A stretch of 64,000 nt of DNA from Tetrahymena thermophila SB210 (Eukaryota > Ciliophora > Oligohymenophorea > Hymenostomatida > Tetrahymenidae), in assembly GCF_000189635.1 (NCBI RefSeq), contig NW_002476380.1, positions 62,001 through 126,000 on the forward strand, in the 5' to 3' direction. The position numbers and the translations under genes are program-made. This document shows, one piece after another, positions 1 to 12,000 of the stretch. Under the pieces are notes generated by a model. It was given only the letters and a program-made list of their open reading frames with translations, did no database searches and was not told the DNA's origin. The first letter of the stretch is position 1. Each line of letters opens with the position of its first letter.

Positions 1-944
1 TTGATAATAATGTTGAGCATTTTTGTATTTTAATAAGAGACCAATAAAAGAATGATAAAAAACAACAAAATTCTCAACAAAATTAACAATATTAAGGAAA
101 TGATTTTAATAACTAAAATGTAAGGCGTTAAAAAATATTTTAAAATAATGCTTCATAGAAATTTGTTGACGATGATTTCTAGTAAGAGAATATTTCATCT
201 AGAAACATGATGAGCTCCAAGATAATAGATTAAAAGCTTCAATAAAAATTATAGTAAAATAAAGAAAATGGAAAGAAACTTCAAGAAATAGAATATGATA
301 ATAATAATAGTAATAACAATATTAATATTTATTAAGATTAACTTGATATGTCAGACCAAGAAAATAAATAATACTTAGAAAAATATGTGTTTTCCTTGGT
401 TGAAAAATTTACTCAAGAAAATAATTAAAATTCAAAGCTAAAGCCTATTGAACATCAAAACTTTGAGAAATCGAGAAATGAAAGTAAATATTTTAAAAAT
501 GAATTTAGGCTTAAAGAATAAGATAGTATTATCAAATCTAGTAATACTCCTTCAAAAGATTAAAAACAAAATAAAAAAAAGATTTTTGATAAAATACAAG
601 AAATCCACCTAGAAAAAAGCAATATTAAAAGTTTATAACAAGAGAATCAATCAGTAAGAAGAGATGATGATACCTTTGATTATGCAGATGGACCAAATCT
701 ATCTTAAGGCTTACAAAACTCTCTAAGGGATGTATAAAACTTTTAATAAAGCTATCTTAGAAAAAGCCAAATTCAAAATTTAAAACCTAATACATAAAGA
801 AGTTAATATGAAAATAATTCATAGTTTTTAGCTACTGATAGATAAGATTTTCAATAAAATTCATAGTAATCAACTGGTTACCCTTACAAATCTTAATAAT
901 TTTTTTACAATATGTCACCATAAACTAATAACGATTTCTAATGA
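1..944 (+). CDS. Q/N-rich protein of unknown function, 5'-truncated
   Basis: The frame is open from the left edge (first full codon at base 3) to a TGA at 942-944, about 313 residues, so the true start lies outside the window. There are many internal TAA/TAG (Gln) codons. The protein is hydrophilic and rich in Gln, Asn, Ser, Lys and Asp, with a short helical stretch (LEKYVFSLVEKF) near residue 125 and no membrane segment or recognisable domain. Internal Met codons at 207, 210 and 348 could serve as starts, but the frame upstream of them looks equally coding. Function cannot be assigned; it is most likely largely disordered. Confidence 0.6.
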
Positions 945-1421
945 AAAGCTTATTTTGCCAAATAAAATTTCAACTAATCAATAAATAAATAAATTAACAT
1001 CATGAAACTCTAAAATTAAAAAAATAATATTTCCTAAATTTACTCATTTAAGAATAAAATTTATTTTGTTTTTTCTATTTTTATTTTAATTAGTCAAATT
1101 ATATTTTTCATTTAAATAAATTTGTTTATAAAATCTACAATTATAAATGTATTTTTAGCTCACAATTGTAAGTAATTGTTATATTTTGTTAAAACAGCTT
1201 TATGAAACGATAAAAAGCCAGATATTCACTTAAATAAATAAAAAAAATCATGATTACTTTTTTTATTATTTGAAAGTCAACAAGTAATCTAAGCATACAA
1301 TCTTGCATTTAAATAAACTTAATTATTCTAAAATAGCAAGTTAATTAAATTTGTATTGAATTTAGTTTTGTAAATAAGCTTTTATATAAATTGTTTATTT
1401 TTGTATAAAGTCAATCATAAA
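945..1421. other. Intergenic, AT-rich
   Basis: Poly-A/T sequence between two co-oriented genes. It should hold the 3' end of the upstream gene and the promoter of the next; no specific motif or RNA gene is visible. Confidence 0.6.
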
Positions 1422-4229
1422 ATGAGTTCAACATCAATCAATGCAAATAGATAGTCAAACTCACCGATTTCATCTAGTAGGATGATTTCTTAGAATGATT
1501 TAAAATAGAAATAACTTATAGGGTTAGGCAAAAAAGATGATTTTAGAAAATAATCAATATTTTCATTAAATTAAAACACTGACGCATCTGGTTCTCCTAA
1601 AATGATGGGCTATTAAAATGTCCAGAAAGATTAAGCAGTATAAATTTTGAATGAGACATCATAAAATATGTTATCTGAAAAGGATTGGAATGATTTTAAA
1701 GAATTAACTGATTCTGAAAACACTGCTTTGAGTTTACTAAATGAAATTATTAACAAAGGAACTAATACCTTATATAACAAATATCTAGATTAAAAAATGA
1801 GCTAACATATCTTCAACTCTATTATATATTTGTCTGAGCTTTCATGGTAGTAAGAGAGGTTAGTTCATGATTTAGATTTTGACTTGAAAGAATAAGACAT
1901 TTATTTTAATTATCCTAAAGGATTACATCAATAAAAATTTTAAGACTTTTTAATAGAAGATGAGGAACCTGATCCACCAAATAGAGAAAATAGAAGAAAC
2001 TTCAATGTTGAAATTGAAAAAAAGTAAATAATCGTAGATGAATTAGATGATTCTTTAAGTATTGCTCGAAAGGATATCATAAATAAATTAATAGAATAAA
2101 GTTCTCCTTCGAATTCAAAGAAAGGAAATAAAAAAAGAAATAAAAGCAAAAATAATTAAAAAAACGATACAAGTTTTATATCACAATAATAATAATCTCC
2201 AAATTAATCATAATTTGTATTCTCAAACATCAAAGAAACTTAATCTATTTAAGTTGGAGAAGAGGAATAATTAGGTTTGGATGAGGAGTAGATTAATTAA
2301 AAATATAACTTTCCTCTCTTTTAGGATCATAATCCTCAGATTATTTTTTTAAGTTAATTAGAAGAGGTAGATAGGGTTGAAGAACAACTTAGGTTGCTCA
2401 AAGAAAGGGAAATAGAGCTTCAAAAATAAAAAGAAGAATTTGAAGCACTTAGACTTAAAGAATAAAAAGAACAACAAATAAGGCTGAGAAATGTTTAAAA
2501 AGGTGAAAACAATAAAAAATAAATAGCCTATGATTTTAATGGGTAAATTTTAGGCATTTAACCCCTTAAAACTGATAAGCTTCCAAACTCTACAGTAGTC
2601 ATTAACCATAATATATCTAAGGGAGAAGTGCAAGTGATTGATTATAACTCACAACAAACTGCAATTCAAAAATAGCTTAAAAAGAAGAATAAATAAAGTA
2701 TAGATTAAGATGACACAATGTCAATAGACTAGTTAACTAATCAACAAACCCCCTCAATGAGAAATTAATCTTTTAGATCGAAAGACAACATATTAGCTAA
2801 TGCTAAATCTTTATAAAAAGGCTAAACAACCTAAATACAAACAGTAAATGCTTCTATAAAGAACAAAAAAGAAAATCACTATCCTTAAAGTAAAGATGCA
2901 GTATTTTTCTAGCAGCAAGAGCTATTCGAAGCATTTAAAGCAAATAAGGGTGTCACTCTCATAGAAGGAGGAAGAGTTAAAAAAGGTCCAAATTTTAACA
3001 CCTAAGCTAATTCAATTGATATTTCAAAATTAGTAGATAAAGATTATGTTAGAAATATCAATCTAACCAAGAATGATTATAATAAATTAGTAGGAGGCTT
3101 GAATACAAGTTTAGAAAGTGAAATAGGTCATAATTTAAGTAGACTTAGTAGTAAGCACTCAATTCATTCATAGTCGATGGTAAATTTGAAGAATAAATCA
3201 GATTTATTTGATTTAAGAATGCCTCTTAACATGAGTCCTAAATTAATAAGCCCTTAAAATAGCTCATAAAACTAAAATAAAATATAATTTTAAAAGAAAA
3301 TGTTAACTGATTCTGTCAATCAAAATGAAGATTTCGATTAAAACATGTCAAAGTCACTGATAGGTAATTAAAGTGCAAATGATATGTCTAAAAATAATTT
3401 GAATATAAGCAATATTAGCAAGAAGAAACACTATTTTAGCAGCTAGAAAAAATTGCAACCTATTGACACAAGTAAAATAAGTGTGCAATCTATGGAAATT
3501 TTACAGACTCTTGCTTTAGACGATCATGAATATGTTTTAAAAGTTCTAAATTAAAATCCTGCTAATTTAATGTCAAATAAATTCAAACAAAACTTTAGCG
3601 ACTTTTACAATAAAAGTCCAAAAAATTAAAAACAAGATAATAGCCAATTATCTTAGAGTGGTTTACAAGAAATGCATAGCTCGAGGTCCTTGATAAATGA
3701 GGTTTCATTAAATAAATAAAATTAAAATTTGTATACAGAGCCTTTTCTAAATAATATCAGTGAAATTTAAAGTATAAAAAATAAAAAGTCTAAAATCTAA
3801 TAATAACAAATAAATAGAAAAAACAATCAATCAGAAGTTATAGCCCCATTGTAAAGACCAACTGATGAATATAATAGAGCAATCATATCAGGAGCTATAG
3901 AATGGGGAGCTCCTATTATGGATTCTTCAAGAAACCATTATTAGTTTACCCCTAATTTTAAGGCTGACGATATTTATAAGTAGAAGCATACTCTAGGAAG
4001 TCATGGTAAATTCCCAAGAGAGAGAATTATGAAAAAGACATTTAAAGAAATGAGTCATAATCATTTAAGTCCACCAGAAATAGGGAGCACTATGGGGCAT
4101 GGTGCCGGACAAGGTTTCCACCCAGATAAATTAGTTACAGTTAAACAATTTATATAAGAACTAAATGATAACTAAAACAATTAAAGCAATAAGATTAAAA
4201 CTGAAGTAAAAAATAAACTTAATTCATGA
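1422..4229 (+). CDS. Large mostly disordered protein with weak C2orf81/DUF4639-like features
   Basis: A single uninterrupted frame of 935 residues ends at TGA 4227-4229. After a low-complexity N-terminus there is a helical block (about residues 85-170) ending in an acidic-proline motif (EDEEPDPP), then a charged coiled-coil-like stretch (about 310-365), then a short block containing YDFNGQILGIQP and KLPNS. The C-terminus carries FPRER followed by LSPPEIGSTMGHGAGQGF. From memory, the order helical block / DEEP-P / YD-G-I-P-LP / FPR / PP-G-GHG is reminiscent of vertebrate C2orf81 (DUF4639). That is an inference from scattered motifs, not an alignment. Long N/Q/S-rich linkers separate the motifs. 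No membrane segments. Otherwise a ciliate-specific protein of unknown role. Confidence 0.7.
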
Positions 4230-4787
4230 TTTATTTACTTATTTTGTAATTCTAATTACAAAAAAAATTCTATATATAAATTATCAGGTATTTGAGCTAA
4301 TTTCATTTTATTGATTCATATATATATGTAAATTTAAAAAAATAATTAAATAAAAAATTCTCCAATTTTCTAATATATACTTGTTGTAAATATAACTATT
4401 TATATAGAGAATCTTTCATTTGAATTACAATCTAGGCAAAATTTTTTAGACTTCGTTTTTAGTAATTTTAGAATATTTAAGCTATAAAATAGACAATAAA
4501 AAAATAGAAGTTTATTTTTGATGATTTACGATAAGGTCCCTCTCTATTTAATAATACTCATAACAATAATAATAATCTTAATTTTAATAAACTTTCTATT
4601 TGAAAACAACGTACATAAAATTAGATAGTGTACTTTTTTCTTATCAGGAGCTAATCAATAATCTTACTATTTAAAATATTAGAAAAAATTGTACTTTTAT
4701 AAAGTATTCATTTTGATATTAAAATTTATCATAATTAATTTAATAAATTACAAATTAACAAAATATAAAGTTAAAAAAAGTGAATAA
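4230..4787. other. Intergenic, AT-rich
   Basis: AT-rich gap between co-oriented genes, with a short TA-dinucleotide run near 4320. Nothing else supportable. Confidence 0.6.
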
Positions 4788-5513
4788 ATGCAGTATATTA
4801 CAGAGCCAATTTATAACGCCTATTGCTATGTCTGGAATTACTTTTATAGTGTTCCTCAAGACTATGACTGTGATCCTACGGAAGCATAGAAGAAATTAGA
4901 TGTGTTAATTATGGAAATATAAACTCAAATTTAGATAAAGAAGTAAAGGAATTAATCTGACTTAAACGAGTTGAAGTTAAACTTTTCTAAGCATATTCAC
5001 AGTGAACATTATTAAGAATAAATAAGAACAGATTTTTGCAGAAAAATATCCAATAAAAATGATGATATTAATATGCTTAATGCTATAAATGAATAGATTG
5101 AAAAATTGAAACAATTTAAAACTTAGCTAATTACTCTTAGGAAAGATTAAGAATACTTAAAATAAATAATGCCAACTATTGAAAATTTAGTTTTTGCTGC
5201 TTCTTATGATGGGACTCTTTAAATAAAGCTTGTAAAATTTACAGACTTCTTACAATACCTATGGGGTAAAGAGTATACAATTCCTGAAGAAAACAATTTA
5301 GTTGAAAAAGATTTTAAGTAAATAATGACTAAAATTTCTACAGATGAAGATTACGAAAAGACTTGTTTAGAGTTCTCAAGTTAATCATTGGTTCATCCTC
5401 AGCTTATATATCGTTGCAATCCTGAAAGATCAGTGATTTATTCATAGCAATCAAATGTTAACTAAATTTCAATTTAAAATCAAGGAATATAAATGAGAGC
5501 CGAATTAAATTGA
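4788..5513 (+). CDS. Hypothetical helical protein, 241 residues
   Basis: One exon from ATG 4788 to TGA 5511-5513. The first 25 residues are aromatic-rich (YCYVWNYFYSV), followed by predicted helices and coiled coil (about residues 33-140) rich in Lys, Gln, Glu and Ile/Leu, then a more globular segment (LVFAASYDGTLQIKLVKFTDF). No signal peptide or membrane helix. The size and long N-terminal helices faintly recall ESCRT-III/Snf7-type proteins, but no family motif can be pointed to, so no function is given. It lies about 560 bases downstream of the preceding gene on the same strand and looks like its own transcription unit. Confidence 0.65.
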
Positions 5514-6442
5514 TAACAAACAAATAAACAAACACTTATTAAAAAAGACAAAATTAGACAGACATAAATAAAACTAAAATAAAAAAAACTAATAAAAATC
5601 AACAACTTTTCAATTACTTTCAACTAAATTAAATAATTTATTAACATTAATTAATATATTTATATAAATTAATATGTTTTTTCATTTCATATTTATTAAT
5701 TCATTCATATTCTTTGAGATGTCAGATTTCTCTCCATAAAAATTCAATTTTTGATATATTTTTTAACAAAAATAATAATATGTGTTAACGTATCAAGAAA
5801 CTATTTATTTTATTTTATTGTAGGAATATTTCTATTTCTCGCTGAAATTTTTTAAAGAAGATTTGTAAATATTTTTAAAATTTGTATGTAAATCCCTATT
5901 AAAAGCAATATATTTTGATTTGACCTTGATTAGTGGTATTTTAGAGTTTAGAAGCAAATATTTATTAAGTTATATTTAGAAAAATCAAATTTCTTCCAAA
6001 TAACTTCAAGCTTTAAAAGAATACTCTTAGAAATTAATCTAATATAACACATGTGAAGAAATCAAGAAAAGATAGAAATAGTAATATAATGATAATATTT
6101 ATATTTCTCATTTAATATATTTAAAAGTTTTTTATGTTTTTCAATAATTATTTTTTAAAAGCAAAACTTTACTAACAAATTCTAAAATAACTTAATAAAT
6201 AAATAAAATATTATTTATTTAAAGTATATTAATATTTTTTAATTTTTAATTTAATATATTTTATTTCAGACTAATAAATAAGTAAAAAATAATTTTACAA
6301 AATTCATGTCATGTTAATTTAGTCTAGTTTATAAATAACAGTTAGATCTATTAATTATGCAAACGATAAATATTTTGAATTAGTTTTCAAAAATTTAATT
6401 AAGGGAATTAAAAAAGAATATATTTTTTATAATTTATAAAAT
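5514..6442. other. Intergenic, AT-rich
   Basis: About 930 bases of AT-rich sequence with homopolymer runs. No coding-like composition, tRNA or repeat family recognised. Confidence 0.6.
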
Positions 6443-8476
6443 ATGGCTGATATTAAAGAAAAGAGTTAAGTTGTAAATAATAAAGTAAAAGAGACTGAAA
6501 GTCAATAAGACTAAGAGGCAGATGAGTTTTTATCAATTAAATAGTATCACCCTCTTAATATTCTTTTAGAGGAAATGAAGTTGGCTAATCTAAAAAAAAG
6601 GATATCGTGTGTTAGATAAATACCTTCAATCAGTATTGCTTTAGGTCCTGAAAAAACGAGAGCTCTTTTAATTCCATTTTTGAGTTAGTTAATGGTCGAA
6701 GAAGAAGAAATGTAGAAAGAAGTTTTGAATTTGATCCCATCTTTAGTCAATTTAGTTGGAGGAACTTATAGTTCTCACATATTAATGGATATCATTTTTG
6801 ATTGTTTATATAAATATGATGAAGGTTAAGTAAAAGAGACTGCTTTAAACAGTTTAAAAGACCTTTTTAGGAAAATAGATTTAAGATACTTTGAGAAATT
6901 ACTTATGGATTTCATTAATAGAAGTACTCATTTCAAATATTTACACAAAACAAGAAAATCTTTTATTATTTAATATTACATTTGTTAATTCATATTAGAA
7001 GATAATATGAAATAAAATACTATCAGTTCCATTCAAATTTATTCAAAATTAATGTATATAAATAGTTTTGGAAAATGATCATTTTAGAGCAAAAGAAATA
7101 GCAATTGTGTTGATGCCAGAAATATTTATTGCTTTAAATGAGGAATATTAATTAGAAATAATAGAAATATTTAGTAAGATGAGTTCTGATAGCACTCCTA
7201 TGGTTAGAAAAACGGTAGCTATGAAATTAAAAGATTTTGCTAAGCTTATTCCTCCAGCCCCTGAGTCTTAATTGCTGTAAATTTTTGATAAACTTCTTTA
7301 AGATGAAAATGATTACGTGCGTATACCATTGGTTGAGTCACTTATTCCTTTTAGTCAGGTTTGTATAGAAAAGTCTGAAGCTGAGTTTATAGATATTCTT
7401 AAAAAAATTATAAATGATAAAAGTGTTAAAGTGAGAGGCAGCATAGTGGACTTCGTGGAAGACATAAAGAAGAGCTTTAGTTAAAATATTTTTGATGAGA
7501 TTATTGTGCCTACATATCTCTCTTTTTTAAATACGGATGCAGAAAATGACTTAAAAAATAGAAGTTTGTAAAATATAGTCAACTTGTACAACCACATTCC
7601 TCAATTTTCTAAGCTGTTTTTGCCAAAGCTCAAAGATTTGACAAAAGATAAAAGCTTATTAGTTAAGTAAAATTAATTGTATATAGTACTTGTGCATTTT
7701 ATAATATTATAATTAGATAAAATTTAGGAGAGGCGATAATAAATTTACTTACAGAAGGGAATAAAGAGCAGTTAATTGGAATTGAAGAAGTGTTTTCTGA
7801 CTTGCTAGATGATTGTGATAATGAAACCAAATTCAAATTGTTTAAAAAAATAAAAGATTTTGGCTAATTGCAAAAAAACTTAAGTGTTAATATTATAAGA
7901 AAGATATTGAATTCATTAGAAACAATTGCTCAAAATAAAAAATGGAGAATAAGAAGCTCCTCGTTAAGCACTATTTCTAGGCTGATATAGGAGGCTAAAT
8001 TAACAGAAGATTAATTTGACTAAGATTTTATTACGATGATTAAAAATAGTTTGAATGATTCTACTGCTGAAATTAGATTAGAAGCTGCTAAAACAGTTGG
8101 AAGTCTAGCTAATAATTTCTCACCAAAGTTTACTCAAAGTAAGATCTTACCAGAATTCATGGATATTTGGAATAATAAAAGTTATCTCACCAGAATAGGT
8201 GCTCCATTTTGCATAAAATTTAGTGTGCAATATTTAGAAGAACCTTACATATAAAAAGAAATAAAAGAATACATTAAAATAGGCTTTTAAGATAAAGTTC
8301 CTAATATTAAAATTGTTTGCCTAGAAATTATAGAAATTATTTTTTTAAAATTCTCTGCAGAAACGAGAAATTCTTATAAACAGCTGCTCGAAAAGGCAGC
8401 AAAAGATGAAGACACTGAAGTGAGAGATCGTTCTAAAAAGCTTATTAAATTATTGCAAGATCTTAAAGAAAAATGA
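6443..8476 (+). CDS. PPP2R1: Protein phosphatase 2A scaffold (A) subunit, HEAT-repeat
   Basis: Proposed exons 6443-7053, 7088-7666 and 7717-8476 give 649 residues, slightly longer than the usual A subunit (about 590). Family hallmarks are in register: N-terminal YHPLNILLEEMK, ALGPEKTRALLIPFL, LVGG, then DSTPMVRKTVAMKLKDFAKL, which matches the diagnostic DDTPMVRRAAA...FAK block. Repeated VR/VRxxxVES motifs of HEAT units follow, including WRIRSSSL and VRDRSKKL near the C-terminus. The family forms a curved scaffold that joins the PP2A catalytic C subunit to regulatory B subunits. The N-terminal third is the most divergent, and sequence between residues 150 and 220 does not match the canonical spacing. 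Introns are 34 and 50 bases. This could be a paralogous A-like subunit rather than the only one in the cell. Confidence 0.85.
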
Positions 8477-9012
8477 ATGATATCTTATAGAAATTAATTA
8501 ATTAAGGATTTTCTCCAAATAATATTTAAATAAAAACTTATCAATTAACCAATTTAAAAAAAAATTCAAATTATTCAATTAAAAATCATTTTAAATTCTA
8601 ACTAAATCAATTATATAAAAAAAATGTGTAAATTGTATTTATAGTCTAAATTATTATTAATATTAAATTCCAGAATATCCAGTAGAATGAATGCAAGAAA
8701 TGATTTTTTTAAAAATCAATTTAGAATTTAATGATAAAATAAATTTATATACATAAAGCTACGATTCAAAAAGATTTACATTGAATTCAAAATAAATATG
8801 CTAGTTTTTGTTTGCTTATTTGCATATTTATTTATAACTATTTACATACAAATTATTATTGTTTTAGGAAATAATTTAAAAAAGATATAACAGATCAAAT
8901 ATAATACTTTGTTTATTTATAAATTCTTATCCTTTTGCAACTTATATTTAATAATCAAATTTAAAGTCTTCTACCAGTAATAAGCTAACAAAATTTTAAA
9001 TATAAATTATAC
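8477..9012. other. Intergenic, AT-rich
   Basis: AT-rich gap between the PP2A scaffold gene and the CFAP47 homologue, both on the plus strand; presumed 3' and 5' regulatory DNA, no motif recognised. Confidence 0.55.
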
Positions 9013-12000
9013 ATGAAGCAACAAGGTAAGACAATAAAAGAACCTATTAAGCAGCTCCCATAAGAGTCAGCTGATGCTAAAAAGAAATAATAATAAAGCA
9101 ACAGTAACAATGTTTAGTAGGAAAAGATTGCAGTCAAAGAATAAAATCAATTATAGGGATAGAGTAGTAAATAAAATGCAAAAGATTAAAAAATATAGCT
9201 AGCTCCTTTAAACCCATAAGTTTAAAATAAGAAATTAGAGAGCTCAATGCTCAATGAATCAAAGTTATAAATGTCAAGATCAATGCAAAATTTAAGCAAT
9301 AGGACACTTAATAATAAAACTATTAGATATCTTTCAAATTTAGATCCAATTGAAATTCTTCCATCAGAAATCATTTTTAAAGATATTCAAGTTAATTAGA
9401 CTTATGAAATATAAGTTTTTGTTCGTAATCTTACAAAAACTACAAGAAGGATTAGAGTATTTTAGCCTTAATCAACTAAATTTAGAATAGACTATGGCGT
9501 TATTGGTGGAATAGCTGCAGGTTTAGCAATTAAGCTTACAGTTTCATTTGAAACTTCGGTTTTAGAAGATGTGCATGATTATATGAAAATTGTTTCAGAT
9601 AATGGTTATGAAAAAGATATTCCACTTCACGCATATGTTTCTAGTGGCTAAGTTATTTTTGAACCATTTATAAATTTAGGTAATAATTATTGATAAAATT
9701 TAAAACATAATTCAGTTTTTAACTTTAAAATACCATTTTTTATTCAGTGTACTACATAAAGATCAAAAGTAAGTTGCAAATAAATGAATAGATTAAAGAA
9801 AAATAATATTTAATGCAATTAAAATGAAAAATCATATTCAAAATATCTATGTTGCTCATTCAACCAATATATGATCTAAAATAAGATTTTATTTATCAAA
9901 GTCTTTTATTTATGCTTATTTATAAATTAGGTTTTATCAAGTTGGGAAAAGAAAAAAGAGAGGAGATTCTCTTTAAAAATGAAGGAAATGCTCCTGCTAA
10001 AATTGATTTAAAAACTTCTGATGTGAATGAAATTTAATTTGAAACACCCTCTTTTACTATAAAGCCAGGGTAAGAATATAGTGCTGCATTTAAATACACT
10101 CCAAAGGACGCAGGTATTTACAGAGGAGTTATTGAGATAGTTACAGATGCACAATGTCTGCAAAAACATATAGATATAAATGCAACTTCAGTAGATTTTA
10201 CTAGATTTATTATTGATGAAAATGGTAGTTAAGTATCGTAATTTGATTTTGGAACTTTTTATTATGGTCAAAAAAAAGCGATTGTCGGATATTTAGTCAA
10301 CAACACTCCTAAAAAGTATAGATTTAAAACTAGATTTAGATTTGGGTTACTTTACTCGTTAGATGATATGACTAATGTTTAGCCACCCAATATAGTTGGT
10401 AGAGAGTAAACTGAAAAAATTATGTATTGTGAGCCTTCTGAAGGAATAATAGACAGTTATTCTTAGGTAAAGAATATTTTATTGAAAATAATTAAAAAAT
10501 AAATTTGTTTTATTCAAGGTTGAATTAATGTTTAAATGCTAGTCATAAGTTGATTATTAAAATTTGTTATGGGCTTAAAAATATTGTCTTGAAAAGGATG
10601 AACTAACTCCTAAAATTTAAGACTAATTTTATTCTGCTATTTTTGAATTTGATGGTGAATAATAAGAACCTTTAATACTCCATTTATCTGGTAGAGGTAT
10701 TTGCCCGATGGTGAAATTCTCAAAAACTTTATTATAATTTGGAGAATGTTTAGTTAACGATTACAGAGATATTATTCTAGTCGTAAAATATTAATTAAAA
10801 ATTATTTAACAATAAAATTATTATTTTGTTTACAAATTAAGCTTGAAAATAGAAACAAAGATTTACCAATAGATATTAATATTTAAAATACACCTGGATT
10901 TCAGTTTGAACCAAAAAAGTTTACAATTTAAGAAGGAGGATAAGTTCCGATAACTGTAAGATTTTAGCCAAAGAGTGTTGGAAAGTTTAACCAAAATATG
11001 ATCATTAAACTTGTTGAAAATGCCTATGATGTCAAAGTTAAACTTTATGGAGATTCGACCGAAATAGGTCTAAGGCATAACTAATAAAGAGGACCAGAAA
11101 GTTTGCCTGAAGATTTCTTTATGGAAAGCAAAATTATAGATGAAGAATCAATACAATTTAACTCAATTAAAAAGGTAAACAAATAACATTTATTTTTCTA
11201 AATTTATTACTTGAATAAATATAATATAAATTTTCTTTAAATATCAAGAAATTTGATTAATCAAGCATTTCATCTTATCCTAAATACCTTGAATCTATTC
11301 TTGATACAACTTAAATAGCTAAAATAGAAGAATTCAAAAAGAGTTTTGATAATAGACAAAAGTATAACAATGAGTTAAAAGAGCAAAGACAGCAAAGATT
11401 GAAAAAAGAAAAAGACTAAAAAGTTTAAGAAAAGTTTTAATAAATTAAAGAAAAACTTAGATTATTGGGATATGACGATGGTGATAGTAAGGAAAACGAT
11501 GAAGATGATGAAAACAAAAAACCAATAGGCAATAATCCATTTAAAGATGCACCTATTGATTATGAGTATGAAGTTGGTATGGTAGACTCTAAAGTAGAAC
11601 CTCCTTCATTAAGTTTACCTGAGTAACTATTAATTACCTAATTATTATATTAAAATCAATTTATTCATTTTTATTTGGATTTATAGAGCAAAAGAATCAT
11701 TGTTTGTTACTAAACCTATTGATGACTATGAACCATTTAAGTAAGATGACATCAAAAATTTTGAACCAGACCCTAATATACCTGTTAAAAAGAAATTTTC
11801 TAGTGAACCTAAAAACCATTCTGAAATAAGAGATGTCAACACAGTTTTAGATGGGTTTTAATTACAAAAGGTTTTTGCTGGGCCTATTTATATTGAATTT
11901 GGAAACGTTTATGTTAATTCAGAGATGGTCAAAACCTTTAGAGTTAGGAACGACTTGAGGGCTGCTATATCTGTTAGATTATTTACTGATCGCTAGGAAT

